Below are positions 8,632 through 16,582 of a stretch of DNA of 64,000 bases, piece after piece. Within the stretch, counting starts at the first letter, position 1. The number at the start of each line of letters is the position of its first letter. The notes beneath the pieces were generated by a model, which did not search any database, was not told where the DNA came from, and saw only the letters and a program-made list of their open reading frames with translations. Position numbers and translations under genes: made by a program. The DNA comes from Lachnospiraceae bacterium (GTDB lineage: Bacteria > Bacillota > Clostridia > Lachnospirales > Lachnospiraceae), in NCBI GenBank assembly GCA_024696945.1, contig JAILGF010000075.1:33034-97033 (forward strand), in the 5' to 3' direction.

Positions 8632-11600
8632 ATGCGTATAAATGATCTTATTAACAATATACAGAATACAAACAGCACCGGACTGAGGGTAAATGATGAT
8701 CTATCCTCAGTGGACGGTGCGTTTTTTAATAATAAAAACAGGACTTCATCTATAGGTGAGGGCAAGGGCGCCGCCGGTTTTATCAAGACCCTTGAGGGTA
8801 AAAGGGTTACGGGAAATACCTATACATTTAATGAAGCAAAAGGGATGACCGAAAAGGAAGGATTCGCAGAGAAACTGCTTAATTCCGTTAGTGTACCAGT
8901 AAATAATGACAAGGAACTTGTAAAAAACCTGACGGGAGATGATTACGAGGCTCTCGGTGAAGAGGGTATGTCGTTAGAGAAATTCGGTAAGGAAAGACTT
9001 GAAAGGGCTATAGAGCGTATCAAGGATAACCGTGAGTTCCACGAGAGCACGCTCGCCGAAAATGTTGAAAAGCAACAGGAATACAGGGAGTCAGTAGACA
9101 GAATGGCATTTCTTGCAAAGGCTGATTCGGGTTCTGAAAAGCTTATTGCAAAGATGCTGTATGAGGCTGATATTCCCGTAACGGAGGAAAATATAGCAGA
9201 GGTTAAAAGTGCAGCCGAGGTTGCACTGAGTACCGGAAAGCTTTCGGATTCTTCTGAGAGCTATCTTATAAAAAACAACCTGGAACCTACTATAGATAAC
9301 ATATATAAAGCTTCTCACAGCGGTGAGATGAGGCAGAATGCACTGGATGAGGCTTCATGGGAAAACCTTAAGGAAAAAGCCATGGAGATCGTTAGCGAAG
9401 CCGGTACAGACACCGAACAGGGTTTAAAAAACGCAAGGTGGCTTGTGGAACATGACCTTCCGGTTACTGTAGATAATATTCTTTATAAAGAAGAACTTGA
9501 TGCATACAATGCAAACGGAGTGAGTGAAAGCGAGCTTTTCAAGGCTGCTGTCCGCTCAATGCAGGATGGCAACAGTGCTAAGGATGGTGCTGTTATAGCC
9601 AGACTAAATGAAGCAACCGTAGCGATTGAAAAAGAAACGGAAGAACTGATCGGAAAGCTGTCCAATGTAGGAAACGAAGCAATTAAGCTTTCATTTATTG
9701 AAGGTGCTACCGAAGAAACCGTGACAGTGCGTGAGCTGGTTGAGGCACAGGAAAATATTGACGGGTTTGCTCAAAAAGGAGTTTCATCAGAGCTTTCAGC
9801 CGAGGAAGTAAATGTAAGGATAAGACTTGAAGAGGTAAGGATAAGTCTTAATGTTGAAGCGGGAAGACGTTTGATGGCTAACGGGATAGATATCCTTTCC
9901 GACAGCCTGATGAATGTGTCCGAGGGATTAAGGACACTGCAAAAAGGATTTTATTCAGATCTGTATAATGAAGTGGGAGCGGATACGAAGGGAATCTCGG
10001 AGATTTCTGCGGAAGAAGCCGCCGACATGGCTCTTGAAACCGAAAAATGCCTTGACAACATCAGTAATTCTCCTCTTGATTTTTACAAGGCCACGTTCAG
10101 CATAAGACATACCGTGACACTTGCCGAACTGTCTTCAAGCGGAGAACTGCTTATCAGGGAAACCGTAAGCGGAACCGATGGCTCGATAAGCGTAAATCCT
10201 TCTTCGATGCAGATGGCTCTTTCATCATACGAGAGCTCCTCTACAGAAGTAAGACGCGACCTTGGGGATTCTATCAAGAAAGCTTTTACCGGGAGCGTTG
10301 ACAGTCTTCTTTCATCAAACGGACTTGAGCTTACCGAAGGAAACCGCAGGGCAGTGAGGATACTTGGTTATAACAGCATGGAAATAACCGCTGAGAATAT
10401 CGAAGAGATCAAGTTTTATGATGCGAAGGTTACCGGTCTTATCGAAAGAATGACTCCGCCCGTTGTTATGACCATGATAAGGGACGGAATCAATCCTTTG
10501 GAAAGCACGATAGATGAGCTGGATGCAAAGGTTTCTTCCATATTAAATGAGCAGGGGAATTCCTTGGAGCAGAAATACAGTGAATTCCTGGTAAGGATGG
10601 AAGAAACGGGTTCGATAACCGCAAACGAGAGAAATGCATATATCGGGATTTACAGGTTATTGTATAATGTAGAAAAGGATGACGGCGCGGCCATCGGAAG
10701 TCTGTTAAATTCAGGAAGGGAGCTTACCTTCGGAAATCTTATGACGGAGGCAAGGACCAGGGTTACGGGTGTCGATCTGGCAGCAGACGATAATACCGGA
10801 ATCAGTTCTTCGCATTACACCAACTCCATTACGGATCAGATAAACAATGCGTTTAATTATCAGAGAGGGCTTGTACAGGATTCGCTGGGAGTTACGGATC
10901 CTTCAAGATGGGACAGGGCTCTTTCGGGAAAGAATTATCCTGATGTTACAATAGAAGAATTGCATGACGGGTTGTTTAACGGACAGCAGGGGCTTAACGG
11001 CACTTCGACCGGGACTGCAGATATAGAGGCATCGGTCGTAAAAGCGCAGGAAATAGTAAAGACCATGACGGCAAATACTCCTGCCTCTGCATTCCTTAAC
11101 AGCTTTGGAATAAAGGACAGCTTCAATAACAGGAAAGCGGCAGAAGATATACTGTCGGGCGGGAACAAGGAGGATTCGTCGATCTCCGTTACGGCAGATG
11201 AGCTGAATGACGGCCTTCTCAGCGGATCGAGATTCGATGAGCTTTTAGGCATTAAGACGAGAATGGCAAATACTCTTACCGGACAGGCCTTTAAAACTGC
11301 GATAACTGCACAGGCGGCAGCAGAGCTAAACGGTAGGGTTGAGAGAATCGAAATGCTCAAGGCCATGGCAGGCAAGGGACATTACAGAATGAATGTCAGT
11401 GATGGCAAAGAGACAAAGACGGTTAACCTGACTGTTATCAGAAATGAAGGGAATGCCGGAACGATATCCGTTGAGATACAGAAACAGGGTTATAATCTCC
11501 AGGCAGATCTGAATCTGGTGATGATGGACCAGAGATATAACGGTCCGGCTGTTTCAAGGGGAAACCTCTATATTTCTGAAAACACTGCGCAGGATGAGAG

Positions 11601-11862
11601 CATAACTGTTGGGGGAACGGCCGGAAGAAACGGCAGAGAACGTTCGGCTGCCTTTGACGGATATGTGGAAAATATTAAGTCGGCACTTGAAAATTCAGGT
11701 ATAAATGCCGATAATATAAATATAGTGGCCGGAAGCAGGAGCAGCGAGCAGTATGTTTCCTATCTGGCACAGGCGAGAAAAGAGAATACCAACAGGGAAG
11801 AGGCTGCAGATAACAGGGATAAGCTGTTTACCGTAGCGAAGGCAATCCTTTCGGCGTTTTGA
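8632..11862 (+). CDS. Large flagellar-associated protein of uncertain function (DUF6240-like)
   Basis: A 1076-residue, acidic, mostly helical protein with no signal peptide or membrane segment. The first two-thirds contain spaced related stretches such as DIPVTEENIAEVKSA, NLEPTIDNIYKASHS and DLPVTVDNILYKEEL, suggesting an internal repeat of the form PVT.(D/E)NI. The last 150 residues (KTVNLTVIRNEGNAGTISVE, then L.MMDQRY and SALENSGINADNI) resemble the C-terminal domain of FliK hook-length control proteins. My recollection is that NCBI calls this family DUF6240 in Lachnospiraceae, but I cannot verify that. CGGAGA precedes the ATG. Its sigma-D-like promoter and position before flagellin support a motility role, perhaps a secreted ruler or cap-type protein. 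The exact function is unknown. Confidence 0.7.
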   Translation: MRINDLINNIQNTNSTGLRVNDDLSSVDGAFFNNKNRTSSIGEGKGAAGFIKTLEGKRVTGNTYTFNEAKGMTEKEGFAEKLLNSVSVPVNNDKELVKNLTGDDYEALGEEGMSLEKFGKERLERAIERIKDNREFHESTLAENVEKQQEYRESVDRMAFLAKADSGSEKLIAKMLYEADIPVTEENIAEVKSAAEVALSTGKLSDSSESYLIKNNLEPTIDNIYKASHSGEMRQNALDEASWENLKEKAMEIVSEAGTDTEQGLKNARWLVEHDLPVTVDNILYKEELDAYNANGVSESELFKAAVRSMQDGNSAKDGAVIARLNEATVAIEKETEELIGKLSNVGNEAIKLSFIEGATEETVTVRELVEAQENIDGFAQKGVSSELSAEEVNVRIRLEEVRISLNVEAGRRLMANGIDILSDSLMNVSEGLRTLQKGFYSDLYNEVGADTKGISEISAEEAADMALETEKCLDNISNSPLDFYKATFSIRHTVTLAELSSSGELLIRETVSGTDGSISVNPSSMQMALSSYESSSTEVRRDLGDSIKKAFTGSVDSLLSSNGLELTEGNRRAVRILGYNSMEITAENIEEIKFYDAKVTGLIERMTPPVVMTMIRDGINPLESTIDELDAKVSSILNEQGNSLEQKYSEFLVRMEETGSITANERNAYIGIYRLLYNVEKDDGAAIGSLLNSGRELTFGNLMTEARTRVTGVDLAADDNTGISSSHYTNSITDQINNAFNYQRGLVQDSLGVTDPSRWDRALSGKNYPDVTIEELHDGLFNGQQGLNGTSTGTADIEASVVKAQEIVKTMTANTPASAFLNSFGIKDSFNNRKAAEDILSGGNKEDSSISVTADELNDGLLSGSRFDELLGIKTRMANTLTGQAFKTAITAQAAAELNGRVERIEMLKAMAGKGHYRMNVSDGKETKTVNLTVIRNEGNAGTISVEIQKQGYNLQADLNLVMMDQRYNGPAVSRGNLYISENTAQDESITVGGTAGRNGRERSAAFDGYVENIKSALENSGINADNINIVAGSRSSEQYVSYLAQARKENTNREEAADNRDKLFTVAKAILSAF

Positions 11863-11877
11863 TAAAGGATAGTATAA

Positions 11878-11908
11878 CGGTACATACGTGTCGACCGACA
11901 CTGTGCCG
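11878..11908 (+). other. Hairpin in the flagellin leader
   Basis: A perfect inner stem GTGTCG/CGACAC with a 2-nt centre (11888-11901) lies inside a second pairing CGGTACA/TGTGCCG with one G-T pair. It sits 26 bp before the GGAGGAG site of flagellin and has no T-run. It may stabilise the flagellin message or regulate its translation. No sigma-D site is seen between the preceding gene and flagellin. Confidence 0.45.
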
Positions 11909-11943
11909 GGTAATAGTAGACAGGCTTAGGATTGGAGGAGCAT

Positions 11944-13362
11944 ATGAGAATAAATCACAATATTTCGGCTTTACAGACAAATGTAAATATGAGAAGGACC
12001 GGTAATTCCCTTGACAAGGCTATGGAGAGGCTTTCTTCGGGCTACAAGATTAACAGAGCTTCGGATGATGCGGCAGGTATGGCTATTTCGAGAAAATTAA
12101 AAACACAGATTGCCGGACTAGAGCGTGCGTCGATGAACGGATCGGACGGTATTTCCGTTATCCAGACAGCAGAGGGTGCATTGAATGAGGTTACGTCTAT
12201 TCTTCAGAGATGCAGGGAGCTTTCGGTTCAGGCAGCAAATGATGTTAATACTGTGGATGACAAGGCTGCTATCCAGAAGGAGATAGATGCCTTGTTAGAT
12301 GAAGTAGATCGTATTTCGGAATCTACCGAATTCAATACCAAGAATCTTCTTAACGGAGATCTGGATAATAATGCATATACCGATAATACAAAGGTTGAAC
12401 TGTTATATAGCTCGGATACCGTTCAGGCTTCAAATCCGAATAAAGGGTACAAGATGACGGTTACAGCAGATCCCGAGCAGGCTAAGGTAACCGGGGCAGT
12501 GCTTTCAGGAACGGGCAAGATAGGTTATTCGGGAACTCTTACCATTAATGATATTTCTATAGAGATTGACGAGAATGATACTATGGAGGACTGCGCAAAG
12601 AGTATTTTTGAAAAATGCGATCTGCTGAAAATAGATTATAATAAGGATACGGGAGAGTATATAACAAGGGCATACGGAGCAAAACAGAAGATCAACATCA
12701 AATGTGATGATGACGATCTGAGAGGTGCATTGGGACTCCCTGTTTCAGCTTCTTCAGATGCAGGTACTCCAAATGCCGGTAAGGATGTCCAGGTTATCAT
12801 AGATAATTCCGATAACAGTGACTTTAAGGATGCTATCGCATCTACGGATGGAAAATATGTTACGGTGAAAGCTCCGAACGGGTTTGAAATGAAACTGCGT
12901 GTGGAACCCGAAACAGTGAAACCAGGAACAACTGGAACGAAGATAAATACTACTGTTCTTGATGCAGGTTCAATGTTTATCCAAGTCGGTGCAAATGAGG
13001 GACAGAATATTGAGGTTAAGTTGCCAAAGATAGATTCTGAAACTCTTGGAATAAAGTATGCCAATGTTATGAGCCACGAGGGCGCCGAGACAGCTATCTC
13101 ATTATTTGACAAAGCGGTTACCATGGTTTCTTCCATCAGGGCAAGACTCGGTGCTTATCAGAACAGACTTGAGCATACCATTGAGAATGTTGATACGGCA
13201 GCTCTTAACATGACCGAGGCAATGTCGAGAATATTCGACGCCGATATGGCTGAAGAAATGACAAACTTCACACAGCAGAACGTTCTTCAGCAGGCCGGTA
13301 CATCTATTTTAGCTCAGGCTAATGAAAGACCGCAGACAATCTTGAGCTTACTTAACGGCTGA
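11944..13362 (+). CDS. hag: Flagellin
   Basis: The major flagellar filament protein, 472 residues. The N-terminal D0/D1 region is textbook: MRINHNISALQTN, LSSGYKINRASDDAAGMAIS, and QTAEGALNEVTSILQRCRELSVQAAN. The C-terminal D1/D0 region has IRARLGAYQNRLEHTI and ends NVLQQAGTSILAQANERPQ...LSLLNG. Residues from about 145 to 370 are the variable surface domain, with Asp/Asn/Thr-rich loops. The track starts at 11932, but GGAGGAG at 11934-11940 serves ATG 11944, and MRIN is the standard flagellin start. It would be exported unfolded by the flagellar type III system with the help of the FliS-like protein encoded next. Confidence 0.97.
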   Translation: MRINHNISALQTNVNMRRTGNSLDKAMERLSSGYKINRASDDAAGMAISRKLKTQIAGLERASMNGSDGISVIQTAEGALNEVTSILQRCRELSVQAANDVNTVDDKAAIQKEIDALLDEVDRISESTEFNTKNLLNGDLDNNAYTDNTKVELLYSSDTVQASNPNKGYKMTVTADPEQAKVTGAVLSGTGKIGYSGTLTINDISIEIDENDTMEDCAKSIFEKCDLLKIDYNKDTGEYITRAYGAKQKINIKCDDDDLRGALGLPVSASSDAGTPNAGKDVQVIIDNSDNSDFKDAIASTDGKYVTVKAPNGFEMKLRVEPETVKPGTTGTKINTTVLDAGSMFIQVGANEGQNIEVKLPKIDSETLGIKYANVMSHEGAETAISLFDKAVTMVSSIRARLGAYQNRLEHTIENVDTAALNMTEAMSRIFDADMAEEMTNFTQQNVLQQAGTSILAQANERPQTILSLLNG

Positions 13363-13388
13363 TGAGAATAGAGACAGGAGAAGGAATA

Positions 13389-13865
13389 ATGAATAAGGAA
13401 AAGCAGAAGGATTTTGCAAGGCGTGTGAGTCAGGCTAATAAGACGCAGCTTGTGGCCGTGACATTTGATATTATTGTTGAATATATAGATGAAGCCTGCA
13501 AAAAGCTTGAGACCGGCGATATCCCGGAGTACAGAACCGAACTTAAGTCTGCCCAAAGGTTTTTGAGTGAACTTATGAGCGCACTTGATTATAATTATCC
13601 TATAGCAATGGAGCTTTTAAGACTCTATGAGTACGTCCAAAGGGTATTGGTTGCAAGTGATGTTTCAGGAACGGACAAAGGGCTGGACTCAGCCAGAAAT
13701 GTCATGGCAAAGCTCGGTGCTTCATTTACGGAGATTTCAGCACAGGATGAGTCCGGTGCCGTTATGGAGAATACCCAGCAGATAGTTGCGGGGCTTACAT
13801 ACGGTAAGGGAACCTTGAATGAGGCGGATATGACTGCCGGTTCAAACCGTGGATTTTTGGCTTAA
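13389..13865 (+). CDS. fliS: FliS-like flagellar export chaperone
   Basis: A helical protein of about 158 residues immediately after flagellin. The core FARRVSQANKTQLVAVTFDIIVEYIDEA, then AQRFLSELMSALDY and LLRLYEYVQRVLVAS, follows the FliS pattern. FliS binds the flagellin C-terminus and prevents premature polymerisation. The family is usually about 130 residues; this copy has a longer tail rich in Gly, Thr and Asn. The track start at 13362 overlaps the flagellin stop, but AGGAGAAGGA followed by ATG at 13389 is the better start. Sequence similarity is moderate, and context raises confidence. Confidence 0.78.
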   Translation: MNKEKQKDFARRVSQANKTQLVAVTFDIIVEYIDEACKKLETGDIPEYRTELKSAQRFLSELMSALDYNYPIAMELLRLYEYVQRVLVASDVSGTDKGLDSARNVMAKLGASFTEISAQDESGAVMENTQQIVAGLTYGKGTLNEADMTAGSNRGFLA

Positions 13866-13961
13866 TATGAATTAATCCCAGAGAATTGAGCTGGATGGTA
13901 CGAGTAAAGCGGAAAATCATAGGAATCCGAAGGATTTCTACAATAGAGGCAGGCTGTATTT

Positions 13962-14156
13962 ATGGATATATATGTAGGTGATAGACTAAAAATGAAGAAG
14001 CCGCATCCTTGCGGATCAAGTGAATGGGATGTGCTGAGAGTTGGAATAGATTTCAGGCTTAAGTGCTGTGGGTGCGGACATATGATAATGATTCCGAGAA
14101 AACAGGCTGAAAAGAATGTGAAAACTATTATAAAAGCTGAAATGAAGGATGATTAA
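13962..14156 (+). CDS. DUF951 family small zinc-ribbon-like protein
   Basis: A 64-residue protein with the DUF951 signature: DIYVGDRLKMKKPHPCGSSEWDVLRVG followed by RLKCCGCGHMIMIPRK. The spaced Cys residues could bind a metal. DUF951 proteins are widespread in Firmicutes and of unknown function, and are suspected to be nucleic-acid associated because of the Cys pair and basic tail. The ribosome site is weak (GAGG about 16 bp upstream). The short gap after fliS (13866-13961) contains a small GGAATCC/GGATTTC hairpin but no convincing promoter, so the gene may be read through from the flagellar genes. Confidence 0.85.
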   Translation: MDIYVGDRLKMKKPHPCGSSEWDVLRVGIDFRLKCCGCGHMIMIPRKQAEKNVKTIIKAEMKDD

Positions 14157-14188
14157 AAAGGAATTCAGAAAAAATTAAAAAAAAGAAC

Positions 14189-14217
14189 TTGACAACGCTT
14201 GCAATTCATGATAGATT
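14189..14217 (+). promoter_or_regulatory. Sigma-A promoter for rpmG-secE-nusG
   Basis: TTGACA (14189-14194), a 17-bp spacer and TAGATT (14212-14217). A transcript would start near 14224 with a leader of about 90 nt before the rpmG GTG start. Confidence 0.7.
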
Positions 14218-14315
14218 ATAAAGGCTGGCGACTCAGTTCTTTTTTTGATGTCGCAAAACACACCGCGGGCAAAATACCACATTGTTCGTGAGATTAAATT
14301 TAGGAGGTGGAAGTT

Positions 14316-14465
14316 GTGCGAGTAAAAATTACATTGGCATGTACAGAATGCAAGCAGCGTAATTACAACATGACGAAAGAAAAAAAGAATCATCCGGACA
14401 GGATGGAGACAAAGAAGTATTGCAGATTCTGTAAGAAGCATACGATGCACAAGGAAACCAAATAA
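14316..14465 (+). CDS. rpmG: 50S ribosomal protein L33
   Basis: This gene is too short for the ORF track. Translation from GTG at 14316, seven bases after TAGGAGGTGG, gives 49 residues: [12 protein letters not shown], then YNMTKEKKN, and [13 protein letters not shown] at the end. This is L33 in its zinc-binding form, with intact CTEC and CRFC pairs. L33 sits in the large subunit near the E site. Placement directly before secE and nusG is the standard bacterial order. No tRNA-Trp lies between rpmG and secE. Confidence 0.95.
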   Translation: MRVKITLACTECKQRNYNMTKEKKNHPDRMETKKYCRFCKKHTMHKETK

Positions 14466-14483
14466 CAGAAAGGAAGGTACACT

Positions 14484-14696
14484 ATGAGTGATGCAGCAGA
14501 TACTTCCAAGAAGAAAGGTTCATTTTTCAAGGGAGTTAAGGCAGAGTTCAAGAAGATTGCTTGGCCTGATAAGACCACGCTTGCAAAGGAATCAGCTGCC
14601 GTAGTTGTTATTTCTGTCATTTTGGGTGCTATTATCGCATTGGTTGATGCAGCTATCAAGTTTGGTCTTGGAGAGCTTTTGGGAAGAACACTTTAA
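14484..14696 (+). CDS. secE: Preprotein translocase subunit SecE
   Basis: A 70-residue SecE of the short single-span type. The basic amphipathic part KGVKAEFKKIAWPDKTTLAKES contains the signature KKI.WP, followed by one membrane helix (VVVISVILGAIIALVDAAI). SecE clamps SecY in the membrane translocon. AAAGGAAGG precedes the ATG, and the gene lies 18 bp after rpmG and 33 bp before nusG. Confidence 0.96.
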   Translation: MSDAADTSKKKGSFFKGVKAEFKKIAWPDKTTLAKESAAVVVISVILGAIIALVDAAIKFGLGELLGRTL

Positions 14697-14729
14697 GTTT
14701 AGGATCTTAGACAGATTGGAGTTTGAAGT

Positions 14730-15248
14730 ATGGCAGAAGCTAACTGGTATGTAGTTCATACCTATTCAGGGTATGAGAACAAAGTAAAAGCCAACATCGA
14801 GAAAACTATCGAGAACAGAGGACTTCAGGATCAGATACTTGAGGTTTCGGTACCGCTTCAGAACGTTGTCGAGATTAAGAACGGCGTTCGTAAGTCCGTA
14901 CAGAAGAAGATGTTTCCCGGATATGTGCTCTTAAACATGGTTATGAATGATGATACTTGGTACGTTGTTCGAAACACCAGAGGCGTTACCGGTTTCGTAG
15001 GACCCGGATCAAAGCCCGTTCCTTTGACTGAGGCTGAGATGAAGGCTATGGGTGTTGCCGATGAAGAGATCATGCTTGATTTCGAAGTTGGTGATACAGT
15101 GACCGTTATGTCAGGTGCCTGGGAGAATTATCAGGGAATCGTCAGATCGATCAACGAGAGCAAACAGACCGTTACGATCAGCATTGATGTATTTGGCAGA
15201 GAGACACCCGTTGAAATCGGTTTCACGGATGTCAGATCGGAAATGTAA
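14730..15248 (+). CDS. nusG: Transcription termination/antitermination factor NusG
   Basis: A 172-residue NusG with an N-terminal NGN domain (WYVVHTYSGYENKVKANIEK, MFPGYVLLNM, WYVVRNTRGVTGFVG) and a C-terminal KOW domain from about residue 120 (VGDTVTVMSGAWENYQGIVRSI). It binds RNA polymerase and links it to Rho or the ribosome. Complete and of normal length, in the conserved secE-nusG-rplK-rplA order. Confidence 0.97.
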   Translation: MAEANWYVVHTYSGYENKVKANIEKTIENRGLQDQILEVSVPLQNVVEIKNGVRKSVQKKMFPGYVLLNMVMNDDTWYVVRNTRGVTGFVGPGSKPVPLTEAEMKAMGVADEEIMLDFEVGDTVTVMSGAWENYQGIVRSINESKQTVTISIDVFGRETPVEIGFTDVRSEM

Positions 15249-15289
15249 ATTAATTTATTAGCGTATGTTACGCAGAATCGAGGATTAAA

Positions 15290-15715
15290 ATGGCAAAGAA
15301 AGTTACAGGTTATATCAAATTACAGATTCCGGCTGGAAAGGCAACACCGGCACCTCCTGTAGGTCCCGCACTTGGCCAGCATGGTGTTAACATTGTTCAG
15401 TTTACTAAGGAGTTTAATGCAAGGACAGCAGATCAGGGCGATCTTATCATCCCCGTTGTCATCACTGTATATGCAGACAGAAGCTTCAGCTTCATTACAA
15501 AGACTCCTCCCGCAGCAGTGCTTTTGAAGAAGGCATGCAACTTAAAGACAGCTTCAGGTCAGCCTAACAAGAATAAGGTTGCTACCATCAAGCGTTCGGA
15601 AGTTCAGAAGATAGCTGAGAAGAAGATGCCCGATCTTAATGCAGCAAGCATTGAAGCAGCTACCAGCATGATCGCAGGTACCGCAAGAAGCATGGGAATC
15701 GTAGTTGAGGATTAA
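15290..15715 (+). CDS. rplK: 50S ribosomal protein L11
   Basis: A complete 141-residue L11. The N-terminal [28 protein letters not shown] and the RNA-binding C-terminal domain ending in [14 protein letters not shown] are both diagnostic. L11 forms part of the GTPase-associated centre and is needed for RelA-type stringent sensing. The GAGGAT ribosome site is modest. Confidence 0.97.
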   Translation: MAKKVTGYIKLQIPAGKATPAPPVGPALGQHGVNIVQFTKEFNARTADQGDLIIPVVITVYADRSFSFITKTPPAAVLLKKACNLKTASGQPNKNKVATIKRSEVQKIAEKKMPDLNAASIEAATSMIAGTARSMGIVVED

Positions 15716-15737
15716 TTAAATAAAACACTACTAAGAA

Positions 15738-15767
15738 GTGGAAGGACGAAAAGTCCGATATTACCAC
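15738..15767 (+). promoter_or_regulatory. Structured leader before rplA, possible L1 regulatory site
   Basis: An outer stem GTGG/CCAC encloses an inner stem GGAC/GTCC with a GAAAA-type loop, joined by an asymmetric internal loop (AA opposite GATATTA). It ends just before the rplA ribosome site TGGAGG. L1 is known to repress its own operon by binding an rRNA-like mRNA structure; whether this is that site is an inference. Confidence 0.35.
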
Positions 15768-15780
15768 ATGGAGGATAATA

Positions 15781-16479
15781 ATGAAAAGAGGAAAGAAATA
15801 TAACGAAGCAATTAAGCTTATAGATAAGACAGCACAGTATGATGTAAATGATGCATGTGCCCTTGTAAAGAAAACAGCAGTAGCAAAATTCGATGAGACA
15901 ATTGAAGCTCATTTCCGTATGGGTCTTGACGGACGTCATGCAGATCAGCAGATCCGTGGCGCAGTTGTACTTCCTCACGGAACCGGCAAGAAGGTTAGAG
16001 TTCTTGTATTCGCAAAGGGTCCCAAGGTTCAGGAGGCTGAGGCAGCAGGTGCTGATTACGTAGGCGGAGACGAGCTTATTCCTAAGATTCAGAATGACGG
16101 TTGGTTTGAGTTTGATGTAGTTGTTGCTACACCTGACATGATGGGTGTTGTTGGACGTTTAGGACGTGTTCTCGGACCTAAGGGCTTAATGCCCAACCCT
16201 AAGGCAGGAACAGTTACCATGGATGTAGCTAATGCAGTTAAGGATATTAAAGCAGGTAAGATCGAGTATCGTCTTGACAAGACAAATATCGTTCACTGCC
16301 CTATCGGAAAGAAGAGCTTCACAGAGGAACAGCTTTCTGAGAACCTTAGCACACTCATCGGAGCATTGATCAAGGCAAAGCCCGCAGCTGCAAAGGGTCA
16401 GTACATTAAGAGTGCTACCATTGCTTCTTCGATGGGCCCCGGAATCAAGCTCAATACTGCAAAGATAAACGCGCTTTAA
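15781..16479 (+). CDS. rplA: 50S ribosomal protein L1
   Basis: A complete 232-residue L1 with [50 protein letters not shown] and [18 protein letters not shown]1 forms the mobile stalk at the E site and can repress its own message. Unusually for Firmicutes, rplA is the last gene before a terminator, and rplJ-rplL do not follow. Confidence 0.97.
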   Translation: MKRGKKYNEAIKLIDKTAQYDVNDACALVKKTAVAKFDETIEAHFRMGLDGRHADQQIRGAVVLPHGTGKKVRVLVFAKGPKVQEAEAAGADYVGGDELIPKIQNDGWFEFDVVVATPDMMGVVGRLGRVLGPKGLMPNPKAGTVTMDVANAVKDIKAGKIEYRLDKTNIVHCPIGKKSFTEEQLSENLSTLIGALIKAKPAAAKGQYIKSATIASSMGPGIKLNTAKINAL

Positions 16480-16492
16480 TCTAAAAAATTAT

Positions 16493-16516
16493 ACCTGCCG
16501 TATGGCAGGTTTTTTG
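16493..16516 (+). terminator. Rho-independent terminator after rplA
   Basis: ACCTGCC and GGCAGGT enclose a 4-nt loop and lead into TTTTTT. It cleanly ends the rpmG-secE-nusG-rplK-rplA transcript. Confidence 0.92.
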
Positions 16517-16527
16517 TTATGTTCCAA

Positions 16528-16579
16528 CAAATATGCTTCGCATATTTGTCGCCGCGTCGAAGTGCTTCGCACATTCGAC
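16528..16579. repeat. Two adjacent TTC-loop palindromes
   Basis: The first has arms CAAATATGC and GCATATTTG (16528-16548). The second has arms GTCGAAGTGC and GCACATTCGAC with one bulged base (16556-16579). Both have a TTC loop. They fill the gap between convergent rplA and alr. Without T-runs they are more like intergenic palindromic repeats than terminators, though they could protect message ends. Confidence 0.6.
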
Positions 16580-16582
16580 AGA

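Noticed and set aside
8560-8640. 26-codon ORF overlapping the start of the large flagellar-associated gene
   Set aside because: Only a weak ribosome site and no recognisable sequence; too short to support, although a leader peptide cannot be excluded.
13905-13933. Possible sigma-D promoter before the DUF951 gene
   Set aside because: TAAA and TCCGAAGG are separated by 17 bp, outside the usual 15-16, and the -10 match is weak.
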